From the NCBI RefSeq assembly GCF_003286915.1, contig NZ_QMFY01000001.1:744001-808000 (forward strand): DNA of 64,000 nt, in the 5' to 3' direction. Under the pieces are notes generated by a model. That model worked only from the letters and a program-made list of their open reading frames with translations. It did not search any database and had not been told where the DNA came from. Positions 15,953-23,820 of this stretch are shown piece after piece (within the stretch, counting starts at the first letter, position 1; each line of letters begins with the position of its first letter). Position numbers and translations under genes: made by a program. This DNA is from Pseudochryseolinea flava. Its GTDB lineage: Bacteria > Bacteroidota > Bacteroidia > Cytophagales > Cyclobacteriaceae.

Positions 15953-18900
15953 TTATTGGTTGCCCATTCTTTTAAAATACTCACCCACTTCTTTCTTATA
16001 ATAAGGGTATAACTTGGGCGGTACGGTTTTCAGCAATTCTACTTCTTTTTCCTTGAGTCGCAAATATTCTTCGAACGCCTTAGGTATTTCTTTGTCATAA
16101 TCTTTAGCCGTCTCGCCTTTTCTCTCTTCATCCATGTCTTGTTCACGCATAGACTTCTCCGTTTCTAGCAAACGAGTCAAAATATCTTGTTGGCGCTTGA
16201 TCATCTGATCTGTGATTTGTTTGTTGACCAGGTCCATTTCGGTTTGTTCCATTTTCCCCGGTAAATCTCCCCCGGGCATCTTTCCATCATTCATCTTCTC
16301 CTGCATTTCTTCTAACGCCTTTCGAATACGTTCTTGCTCCGCCGCCATCTCAGCTAGTTCTTCAGACAGTTGACGACCTCCCTTCCCACTGTTTTTTAAG
16401 TTTTGGATTTTGTTGTTCAACTGTTGTTGCATCTGTCCAAGACTTTGCTGTTTTCCCTTTTGCTTAGACTTCATTTTCATATTGCCCTTTCCCTTGTTGT
16501 TCGCCATCATCTCCATAAGCATACTTAAATGATCATCAAGCATCAGCGCCAAGTTGTTCATCGCCGTCATCGCTAACTGCATTTCGTTAGAAGCCTGAGG
16601 ACGTTTCCGTTCACGATTTGCCTCTATCACTTTGGAAACATGGCTGTTTAAATCACCAACTTCGCGTGTGATAATAGACCCCATGAAAGGATCCTTCTTT
16701 CCAAGAGCTAACAGGCTGTCTTCCAGCACTTTAGAATCATCCCGGAGTTTAATTTGCTGTTGTGCGAGGATGTTGAAACGCGGATCGCTTTGGGATAATT
16801 CATTAAACTGACGAATAAGATTTTCTTGGTCGTAGGATAATTTGACAAGTCCGTGGAGTATTTGCCGTAGCGATTCAATATTGGCCATATCCATCTCCAT
16901 CATCATCCCCTCTTGTGACTGTTTCATTTGGCTTTGCATATTCTTCATTTTTTGCAATGCCTTCTGTTGAGATGATTTTGACTTCGATGGATTATTCTGT
17001 TTTAAGTCTTCTTCACTTTGTTCTTGATCCTTCTGAATTTCTTCCGATTCTTCCTTATCAGGTAACGACTCCTCTTTCTCTAATTCTTCACCGAGTTTCT
17101 TGAGGTCATCAAGATCCTCAGATGTTTTTTTAAATTCTTCTTTTACCTCTTCCTGTTCTGTTGCCAACTGCTCACTCTCTGAATTTTTTTCATCGCCTTC
17201 AACGTTCTTGTTGTCATTCTTTTTGTCCGACTTCTTGTTATCAGATTTTGTCTCTTTCTCAAAGTTTTCAGTTTTTTTCAGAAGTGCATCTTGCCTTTGG
17301 ATGTTTTCATCCAATTGTTTTAGCGCTTGGTCTAGTTTGAAATCGTACTGCAGCTCTTTGAATAATTCAAGTGTCCTTTCCAATTCCTTTTCTAGGTTAT
17401 TGGTATTCTGATTCATTTTGTCGAGTAGCTTTTGGATCTGGTTGAGCTCTGCGTTTTCTTGCAAGAGCTTCTGCAATTCCTCGAATAATTTTTTCGTTTC
17501 TTCATCCAACAACTCCTCCATAAGTTTTTGGATCTGTTTTGCTTTCTCCCGAATGCGTTCGTCTTGTTCAGTAAAGTTGTCTTTCTTCTGATCTAACAAT
17601 TTGTTTTCCTCCTTAAGTTGTTCGACCATTTGATCTAACCCTTTCTTCTGTTGAATGATGTCTTCCAACATTTTTTTATCCTGCCAATCCATTGATTGCT
17701 TGCCCTTTAACTTCTGATTGGCCTGTTCTATTTGATCTTGCAGCTTTGTTGCCTTGTTTGAACTTTCATCAAGTTTCTGCTCTGTTTGAGCTTGTGATTT
17801 GCTGATTTCGGCGATAAGATTGTCTGCCGTCGGAATTAAGAATGTATAGCGCGTTGTCTTTGTAGACTTCCTTCCATTCACGCCGTCGTTGTCCCACACT
17901 TGTAAAAAGTAATCGAGCTGATCTCCTGGATTTAATTTCAGAGAATCTACAGACCAATTGTAAAAGAAACTTTGTTGAAGTTGATTGCTGCTGATAGGAA
18001 TGTTAACAGCGCGCGATAGAACTTCTTTTTGTTTCTCATTCATAATCCTGAAATGCAGTGTAAGCTGACTTACACCGTAGTCATCTCCGATCGATCCACC
18101 CAAAATTATGCGCTTGTATAAAATTGAATCTCTGAAGTTATTGACAGCAATTTGCGGATACTGGTCCTTTAACACATCGACGTGATAAAGAATCTTCTCT
18201 TTGTTTTTGCTTTGCGCATTATTCAAGCTGATTTCATATTGGTCTGGATTTTTGAAAGTTTTTTCAAACGAAAACGCTTGATTGTCATCGGCAGTGAAGA
18301 AATGCTGCGATGAGTCTCCGGAGAAATAAATAGCGGCACGTTCTGTATTGGCCGCCGAAAGATTCCATTTTACAAGAGTTCCCTCAGGAATTTCCAAATT
18401 TCCAGCGTTGACAAGTTTTTGGTTTTGGCGTCGTAAGTATCGAGGGTATTGCAGTTCAACATTAAACTGAAGTAACTCGGGACGGTTTATAAGATTCACG
18501 TGAAAAACTTCTGAGTAGAAGCCAGCTGCTTCAAACTGAAAGTCAAATGCTTTCTGAATATTCTCGACTTTGTATGAGAAGAGTCCACCCGATTCGCTCA
18601 CCAATTTCGTTCTTTGATTTTCACTGACGAGATAAACATCGGCAGGTATCGCATGTCCTTTTAACAGAACATTGATTGTGAAATCTTCATTGTAGTAAGC
18701 ATTGAGTTTGCTCGCGTCTATTGTAAAAGCGAATGGTGCTTCAGGTGAATACTGCCTGCTAAAATGGACAATGCGATCGGCACTTTGCGTTATAATGCTG
18801 CTGTTGAAGGCCAGTATAACTACTATAGCGGCGATCGGTGCAATTAGAAAACGCAGATACTTTTTATTGTCATTCAGTCTAATGACTTCATCAAAAGAAA

Positions 18901-19324
18901 TTGGTTCAAACTCCCTAGACTTTTGTGCGATTGACGCGTATGCCAAGGCGGAATTCTTTTGTTCCGAGTAAGCAAGTTGGATGAGATTTAACAGCCTGTC
19001 ATTAATTGACGGGATGTATTGACCAATCATTCGGGCGCTCTGTTCTTCCGAAAGACCACGCTTAGCGATCCACCAGGAAATAGGCTCTTTGAGAAATCGG
19101 AACAAGCAGAAAGCGGCGGTCGCAAAAAATGCAAGAAAGATCAGGAATCGCATCCATGGACCAAGCCATAGATTATGTTCGACCACGGTGGCGAGTACTA
19201 AGTATGAAATGAGGATGGAGAGCGAAAGTATACTTCCTTTTAGAAACAGGTTGAGATAATACTTCCTCTTAAAGGAATGGATCTTCTTCTGGATATTATC
19301 AACACCTGCATCCACCATAGTCAT
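15953..19324 (-). CDS. DUF4175 large membrane-anchored coiled-coil protein
   Basis: About 1123 residues. Two membrane helices near the N-terminus (LNLFLKGSILSLSILISYLV; WMRFLIFLAFFATAAFCLF), a third near residue 160 (FLIAPIAAIVVILAF), a beta-rich central part, and from ~residue 520 on a very long Gln/Lys/Glu-rich coiled coil with Met/Lys/Gly-rich stretches, e.g. MKMKSKQKGKQQ. This is the DUF4175 architecture typical of Bacteroidota. Function unknown; the size suggests a structural role at the inner membrane. I start at the ATG at 19324; one at 19351 adds a hydrophobic nonapeptide and one at 19318 is also possible. A parS-like TTCACGTGAA core occurs inside at 18495-18504. Confidence 0.85.
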   Translation of the reverse strand: MTMVDAGVDNIQKKIHSFKRKYYLNLFLKGSILSLSILISYLVLATVVEHNLWLGPWMRFLIFLAFFATAAFCLFRFLKEPISWWIAKRGLSEEQSARMIGQYIPSINDRLLNLIQLAYSEQKNSALAYASIAQKSREFEPISFDEVIRLNDNKKYLRFLIAPIAAIVVILAFNSSIITQSADRIVHFSRQYSPEAPFAFTIDASKLNAYYNEDFTINVLLKGHAIPADVYLVSENQRTKLVSESGGLFSYKVENIQKAFDFQFEAAGFYSEVFHVNLINRPELLQFNVELQYPRYLRRQNQKLVNAGNLEIPEGTLVKWNLSAANTERAAIYFSGDSSQHFFTADDNQAFSFEKTFKNPDQYEISLNNAQSKNKEKILYHVDVLKDQYPQIAVNNFRDSILYKRIILGGSIGDDYGVSQLTLHFRIMNEKQKEVLSRAVNIPISSNQLQQSFFYNWSVDSLKLNPGDQLDYFLQVWDNDGVNGRKSTKTTRYTFLIPTADNLIAEISKSQAQTEQKLDESSNKATKLQDQIEQANQKLKGKQSMDWQDKKMLEDIIQQKKGLDQMVEQLKEENKLLDQKKDNFTEQDERIREKAKQIQKLMEELLDEETKKLFEELQKLLQENAELNQIQKLLDKMNQNTNNLEKELERTLELFKELQYDFKLDQALKQLDENIQRQDALLKKTENFEKETKSDNKKSDKKNDNKNVEGDEKNSESEQLATEQEEVKEEFKKTSEDLDDLKKLGEELEKEESLPDKEESEEIQKDQEQSEEDLKQNNPSKSKSSQQKALQKMKNMQSQMKQSQEGMMMEMDMANIESLRQILHGLVKLSYDQENLIRQFNELSQSDPRFNILAQQQIKLRDDSKVLEDSLLALGKKDPFMGSIITREVGDLNSHVSKVIEANRERKRPQASNEMQLAMTAMNNLALMLDDHLSMLMEMMANNKGKGNMKMKSKQKGKQQSLGQMQQQLNNKIQNLKNSGKGGRQLSEELAEMAAEQERIRKALEEMQEKMNDGKMPGGDLPGKMEQTEMDLVNKQITDQMIKRQQDILTRLLETEKSMREQDMDEERKGETAKDYDKEIPKAFEEYLRLKEKEVELLKTVPPKLYPYYKKEVGEYFKRMGNQ

Positions 19325-19423
19325 CGGAATTACATAAATGAAAACGCACAACGATTATATAAAGTTGAGCACGACTAAGATAGTTGGTAAACATGTCGCA
19401 AACAAAACGCATATTCCTGGGTA

Positions 19424-19810
19424 TTATTCTGCGGGTGGCATGCCCAGGTCTGGGGGAATCCAGTTGAATTCTTTTTCAAAATACTCCATGACGTGCATCT
19501 TCAGCAGCTTTTCTTGTTCCAATAGGTCGAAGTGCGGAAGTTTCTTAATCATTTTCCAGTGCGGCCAACCGTCATTATCCAAGAATTCCAACTGGTAGTA
19601 GCCCGAATAGCTCAGCACTTTGCATATACCAATGTGCATCAGGTCCTGTTTTTCTTCTTTGGAAAAGACTTGCTGTCCTTTTCCGAGTTCCTGCACACCA
19701 ATCAAGAATAGAACCGCGTTTAAATCCTTAGGCTTTTTGCCAATCATGGTCTCTAATTCAGAGATTAGGGCATGCCATCGTCGGTCCAGATCTAAATCAC
19801 GCTTAAACAT
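19424..19810 (-). CDS. Conserved hypothetical protein, 128 residues
   Basis: From the ATG at 19810 (MFKRDLDLDRRWHALISELETMIG) the protein overlaps the stop of the CMD gene by eight bases; the upstream start at 19834 is less natural. It is mostly helical with a motif IGVQELGKGQQVFSKEEKQDLMHIGICKVLS and a Trp-rich end, EFNWIPPDLGMPPAE. No family that I can name. Similar proteins in Bacteroidota appear next to this AhpD-like gene, so the pair is probably an operon, but no function follows. Confidence 0.7.
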   Translation of the reverse strand: MFKRDLDLDRRWHALISELETMIGKKPKDLNAVLFLIGVQELGKGQQVFSKEEKQDLMHIGICKVLSYSGYYQLEFLDNDGWPHWKMIKKLPHFDLLEQEKLLKMHVMEYFEKEFNWIPPDLGMPPAE

Positions 19811-20144
19811 TTTGCAATTCCTCCCAAAATTCAAAGGCGCGGCGAAGGTGTGGTATTACGATGGTACCGCCAATTAAAGTAGCAATTCCCATAGCTTCCT
19901 GAACTTGGTCTGTGGTTAACCCAACGTCTTTGCATTTTCCCAAGTGATATTTAACACAATCATCACAGCGGAGAACTAACGAGCAAGTGAGTCCGATGAG
20001 TTCCTTGGACTTGATATCCAAGTGGCCTTCTTGATAGGCGTTGGTATCGAGGTTGAAAATTCGCTTGATAATTAAACTATCAGAACTCAAAATCTTCTCA
20101 TTCATTTTGCTTCTGTAACCATTGAAGTCTTCGACAAGTCCCAT
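19803..20144 (-). CDS. AhpD-like carboxymuconolactone decarboxylase family protein
   Basis: 113 residues, all-helical CMD fold. The CxxC...H active-site motif RCDDCVKYH (Cys60, Cys63, His67) identifies the AhpD-like subgroup, whose members are thiol-disulfide reductases or peroxidases. The segment GLTTDQVQEAMGIATLIGG follows in the usual place. It starts a two-gene unit with the hypothetical protein downstream and is divergent from comF across 90 bp. An antioxidant function is likely; the protein substrate is not known. Confidence 0.87.
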   Translation of the reverse strand: MGLVEDFNGYRSKMNEKILSSDSLIIKRIFNLDTNAYQEGHLDIKSKELIGLTCSLVLRCDDCVKYHLGKCKDVGLTTDQVQEAMGIATLIGGTIVIPHLRRAFEFWEELQNV

Positions 20145-20234
20145 TTTTTTAAGATCTTAGATTGCTACTAATTTTTGAAGCGAAACCAAAGCTTTAGGAT
20201 TTAGTTCACCGTTGTCGGCAAATATATCTTTTAT

Positions 20235-20936
20235 ATGAGAACTTCTGATTTTAACACAGTTGTTAACGACTTCGTCTCGTTGTTTTTTCCGCGGTATTGC
20301 CTCGCTTGCCAAGGTCCTTTAGTAAAAGGAGAAGACATGATCTGCACGGTTTGTATGTTGGAAATGCCCCAGACAAATTTCCACATGAAACATGATAATA
20401 GTCTTCGCGAGCGACTTCACGTTAGAATGCCGTTGCTATATGCAATGGCACTTTTCAGATTTTCAAAAAGTGGTCGTGTGCAGGAACTCCTTCATACATT
20501 GAAATACAAGAACCAACCAGAATTGGGAATTTCAATCGGTAAAATGTACGGCGAAAAACTCGCTACTTCTGGTTACGTTGGACAATGGGATTCCATCATA
20601 CCTGTTCCGTTGCACGAGTCGCGTTTTCGAAAGCGGGGTTACAATCAAAGCTCGAAATTTGCAGAAGGTCTTTCAGACAAATTGCATTTACCCATTCTTG
20701 AGGATGTATTGTTTAGAAAAGTGAAGACAGACACACAGACAAAAAAGACAAAATTGAATCGTTGGGAAAACGTGCGAACTGTATTCGAGATGAACTCACA
20801 AGGAATGGCGCCCAATAATAGAGTGCTTTTGGTTGACGATGTTGTTACAACAGGCGCTACATTAGAAGCTTGCGCGCAAACGTTAATGGAGTCGGGGTGT
20901 TCTTCGGTGAGCATTGCCTGTATAGCCGAGGCATAA
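20235..20936 (+). CDS. comF: ComF family phosphoribosyltransferase-like protein
   Basis: 233 residues. The N-terminal zinc-ribbon has four Cys (Cys22, Cys25, Cys37, Cys40). The C-terminal phosphoribosyltransferase fold has the PRPP loop VLLVDDVVTTGAT (~196-208) and the preceding IIPVPLHESRFRKRGYNQ. ComF proteins take part in DNA uptake and recombination in naturally competent bacteria; its enzymatic role remains unclear. It is the first plus-strand gene after a long minus-strand run, and is followed by a bidirectional terminator. Other competence genes are not in the window. Confidence 0.93.
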   Translation: MRTSDFNTVVNDFVSLFFPRYCLACQGPLVKGEDMICTVCMLEMPQTNFHMKHDNSLRERLHVRMPLLYAMALFRFSKSGRVQELLHTLKYKNQPELGISIGKMYGEKLATSGYVGQWDSIIPVPLHESRFRKRGYNQSSKFAEGLSDKLHLPILEDVLFRKVKTDTQTKKTKLNRWENVRTVFEMNSQGMAPNNRVLLVDDVVTTGATLEACAQTLMESGCSSVSIACIAEA

Positions 20937-20965
20937 AAAAAGGGACACCCACGCGCCCCTTTTCC
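20935..20965. terminator. Bidirectional terminator between comF and the peroxiredoxin-like gene
   Basis: AAAAAGGG and CCCCTTTT form a short stem around a GC-rich loop, with A- and T-runs on the two sides, between convergent genes. Confidence 0.65.
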
Positions 20966-20982
20966 TTGGATATAAAAAATCC

Positions 20983-21600
20983 TTAAGAATTTTTCCATTT
21001 GATTGTACATCCAATGGCTTTTGTTTTAGCGACTGGAATTTCTTTTCCTTCAATCAACGCATTGACGGCATCTTCCACATATTTTTTGTCGGCAGCGCTA
21101 CCGTCGCGTGAGTTGTTGTCTATCGCGCCGATGTACGCGACTTTAAATTTGTCGCCATCTTTTTTCAACACGAAAACGTGTGGTGTGTTAGATGCACCAA
21201 ACGCTGTCGCTACTTCCTGATTTTCATCGGCGAGATAAGCAAAGGTGTATTTCTTCTTTTTTGCATAAGAAACCATTTCATCGAAACCATCACCCGGCGA
21301 AACTTCGGGGCTATTCGGATTCACGGCTACTACAGGAAATCCTTTTGATGCAAATTTTTGATCAAGGGCGAGAATTCGCTCATTGTATCCCTTCGAAACA
21401 GGGCAAGTGTTACAATCAAAAATGAGAATTACACCTTTTCCCGTTTTGTAATCACTGAGCGATACGGATTTACCGTCGACATTTTTCAGTTTGAAATCAG
21501 CTACCGTGTCGCCGACATTATAACCCATTGGACGTGCAGCCAAGAGTACAACGACGCTTAAAATCAAAAGCATTGCAGGTTTAATTTTTTTAAGATTCAT
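20983..21600 (-). CDS. Secreted thioredoxin-fold / AhpC-TSA family protein
   Basis: 205 residues from the ATG at 21600 (MNLKKIKPAMLLILS), with a signal peptide or membrane anchor at the N-terminus; an upstream start at 21636 would run into the previous gene. The redoxin domain has VGDTVADFKLKNVDGKSVSL and a CNTC pair (Cys63, Cys66, motif FDCNTCPVSKGYNERIL), typical of thioredoxin-like AhpC/TSA proteins of Bacteroidota. AFGASNTPHVFVL carries the cis-Pro loop. It follows the TlpA-like gene by ~22 bases and both are likely periplasmic thiol proteins in an operon. The substrate is unknown. Confidence 0.86.
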   Translation of the reverse strand: MNLKKIKPAMLLILSVVVLLAARPMGYNVGDTVADFKLKNVDGKSVSLSDYKTGKGVILIFDCNTCPVSKGYNERILALDQKFASKGFPVVAVNPNSPEVSPGDGFDEMVSYAKKKKYTFAYLADENQEVATAFGASNTPHVFVLKKDGDKFKVAYIGAIDNNSRDGSAADKKYVEDAVNALIEGKEIPVAKTKAIGCTIKWKNS

Positions 21601-21622
21601 GCGGCTTAAATTTATCGTTGGT

Positions 21623-22093
21623 TTAAAGTAGTTCATTCACGAGCAATTCAAGATCTCCTTCTTTTAATTCTTTTTCAACGAATTTTCTACGACCGGTTTT
21701 TGGATTAATAATAATGGTGGCCGGGATCGCACCACCCCATGATGGTTCAACTTTATCGATCCATGAATTTCCATCAGTTTCGTCGAGCAGAAGGACTTCA
21801 CACTTCAAGTTCTTCTTTTTGACAAACGCATTTACTTTATCGACTTTGTCGGCGTAGTCCAAACTGATAAGTATAACATGTGCATTGCCAGCGTTTGCCT
21901 GTTGATATTGTTCAAAAATTGGAAGCTCCTTGACGCAAGGGGCACACCACGTTGCCCAAAAATTCACGATTTGGATTTTGTCACGAGTTCTGTCAGCCAA
22001 CAATTTTTCGAGATGATCAAACTTTACGATGGTTGTCTGCGCTGATGCAAGACTTGCGAGAAGAATGATAGGAAGTAGTGTAAGAAATTTCAT
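21623..22093 (-). CDS. TlpA-like thioredoxin (periplasmic thiol-disulfide reductase)
   Basis: 156 residues from the ATG at 22093 (MKFLTLLPII). A signal peptide (LLPIILLASLASAQ) precedes a TlpA/ResA-like fold with the active site WCAPC at ~residues 49-53 and the cis-Pro loop GGAIPATIIINPKTG. Such proteins keep periplasmic cysteines reduced, often for cytochrome c maturation. It is upstream of, and co-directional with, the AhpC/TSA-like protein. A TTG at 22099 is the alternative start. The divergent gap upstream contains DnaA-box-like repeats. Confidence 0.88.
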   Translation of the reverse strand: MKFLTLLPIILLASLASAQTTIVKFDHLEKLLADRTRDKIQIVNFWATWCAPCVKELPIFEQYQQANAGNAHVILISLDYADKVDKVNAFVKKKNLKCEVLLLDETDGNSWIDKVEPSWGGAIPATIIINPKTGRRKFVEKELKEGDLELLVNELL

Positions 22094-22413
22094 AATCAAT
22101 TAATATATCGATGTGTCACAAAATTTATGCTGGGTTACAAAAACCTTAGAATACAGGTAGTTAGAAATATCCAAAAAGTGGTCAAAAAAGTATTCCACAA
22201 AAATCTTCATTTATCCACATTAACGATACATTAACACTTAACATATTGATGAATAATGATTTAGGAGGCTATTTGAGAATCAATTCTTTGTGGACAACTT
22301 AAAACCGTTTAAAAACCTCAAATAGTCTACTGGACATTTCTCTCAAAACATAAACGTCGATAATTGAATTTGCAAGCCGATATTTGAACTCGGATGATTA
22401 AATTTTTTAATGT
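22094..22413. other. DnaA-box-like cluster, candidate origin element B
   Basis: A 320-base AT-rich gap between divergent genes. It has a perfect TTATCCACA (22211-22219, plus), TATTCCACA (22191-22199, two mismatches) and TTGTCCACA read on the minus strand (22289-22297, one mismatch). No gene is visible and no promoter stands out. It lies at the point where gene direction turns from mostly minus to mostly plus. Perfect single boxes also occur inside two genes of this window (25068, 61660), so only the clustering carries weight. Confidence 0.4.
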
Positions 22414-23367
22414 ATGACAGGAGACGAAAACCGCATCAAAAAGCTCTTTAACATTAGTGTTCCAATCATACAAGCGGGTATGGTATGGTGTAGTGGTTGG
22501 GAACTTGCGTCTGCCGTTAGTGAAGCTGGAGGTTTGGGAATAATCGGCGCGGGATCCATGTATCCGGAAGTTTTGCGAACGCATATTCAGAAATGTAAGA
22601 ACGCAACGAATAAACCCTTCGGTGTGAACGTGCCATTATTATATCCCGACATCGATAAGGTTATTCAAATCATCGAAGAGGAACAAGTCCGAATAGTATT
22701 TACTTCAGCCGGGAATCCGGGAACTTGGACATCAAGATTGCACGATCATGGCATCAAGGTCGTGCATGTTGTTTCCAGTGTGAAGTTCGCGAAAAAAGCA
22801 GAGCAAGCTGGTGTAGATGCAGTAGTTGCTGAAGGCTTTGAAGCCGGTGGACACAATGGACGCGAAGAGACGACGTCGATGGTCTTAATTCCTCTGGTTA
22901 GCAAGGCCGTTAAAATTCCGGTAATTGCTGCAGGCGGAATTGCGTCGGGAAGAGCGATGTTGGCAGCCGAAGCGCTTGGCGCCGAGGGTGTTCAAATAGG
23001 CAGTCGTTTTGCAGCGAGTATTGAATCATCAGCCCATCAAAGTTTTAAACAACGTGTTGTTAATGTAGTTGAAGGAGAAACAATGCTGACTTTAAAACAG
23101 CTTACCCCCGTGAGATTAATTAAGAACAAATTCTACGAGGAAGTTTTGAAAGCGGAACGATCTGGTGCTAGTAATGAGGCATTAGAGGATTTACTCGGAA
23201 AACGCCGCGCAAAATTTGGAATCTTTGAAGGAGATTTAGAAGAAGGTGAGTTAGAAATAGGGCAGGTAGCTGCCGCAATCGATAGCATTCAACCTGCGGC
23301 AGAAATCTTAAAAGAAATTTGGGATGAATACCTTACCGTTCGAAAATCGATCACTGCTGCTTCGTGA
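22414..23367 (+). CDS. Nitronate monooxygenase / FabK-like flavoenzyme
   Basis: 317 residues, a FMN-dependent TIM barrel. Early motif VPIIQAGMVWCSGWELASAVSEAGGLG, then GVNVPL, and the signature EGFEAGGHNGREETTSM followed by PVIAAGGIASGRAM and GAEGVQIGSRF. NMO and the enoyl-ACP reductase FabK share this fold; the AEAGGH-type His is the catalytic residue of NMO. The GR-EETTSM segment and the phosphate-binding part look close to FabK, so either nitronate oxidation or enoyl-ACP reduction is possible. It is a single plus-strand gene, convergent with a small hypothetical gene. Confidence 0.85.
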   Translation: MTGDENRIKKLFNISVPIIQAGMVWCSGWELASAVSEAGGLGIIGAGSMYPEVLRTHIQKCKNATNKPFGVNVPLLYPDIDKVIQIIEEEQVRIVFTSAGNPGTWTSRLHDHGIKVVHVVSSVKFAKKAEQAGVDAVVAEGFEAGGHNGREETTSMVLIPLVSKAVKIPVIAAGGIASGRAMLAAEALGAEGVQIGSRFAASIESSAHQSFKQRVVNVVEGETMLTLKQLTPVRLIKNKFYEEVLKAERSGASNEALEDLLGKRRAKFGIFEGDLEEGELEIGQVAAAIDSIQPAAEILKEIWDEYLTVRKSITAAS

Positions 23368-23420
23368 TAATCGGCAGTTTTAAGCGAGCAGTCAACGACA
23401 TAAATTTATGAGAGAAAGCA

Positions 23421-23684
23421 TCAATGTTGAAAAGCCAGATTCACGACCTCAGCTTCGCTCTCGGATTTCTGCAAACGATTTTTTGACGTTTCCTTGTAGA
23501 TGTTTTCGTACCAAAAAGAGTAATCGGTGTATTGAAGGCAGTTACTAATAACTTTTCCGTCGATTAGAATTTTTATGAGATAATCACGATCAAGGCTTTC
23601 AAGTATTTTGCTGCGCTGCTCGTCTGGCAACTGGTTGAGTTGAATGTACTCGATGCCTTTGAAGTTCTCTGAATTAATTTTCAT
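23421..23684 (-). CDS. Small hypothetical protein, 87 residues
   Basis: A highly charged, helical-plus-strand protein (MKINSENFKGIEYIQLNQL, then PDEQRSKILESLDRDYLIKILIDGKVISNCLQYTDYSFWYENIY). The ILIDGKVISNCLQYTDY stretch looks like a beta hairpin. It has no signal peptide or membrane segment and no family that I recognise. Codon use and length suggest a real gene in the gap between the NMO-like gene and recG; it is convergent with the former and divergent from the latter. Confidence 0.6.
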   Translation of the reverse strand: MKINSENFKGIEYIQLNQLPDEQRSKILESLDRDYLIKILIDGKVISNCLQYTDYSFWYENIYKETSKNRLQKSESEAEVVNLAFQH

Positions 23685-23820
23685 ACGTTGTGGCCGGTTG
23701 ATAACATTTGATCAAGATTTGTAACCTTAGCGCCGCCTGCATAACGATGTGGTTCAAATCGAAAAAAATTTTAATGTTTAACTGAAATTACGTTAACTAT
23801 ATTAGGTTTCGTTTATACGG

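Noticed and set aside
18495-18504. Third parS-like core TTCACGTGAA
   Set aside because: It matches only 13 of 16 consensus positions and lies inside the DUF4175 coding region; kept as a remark only.
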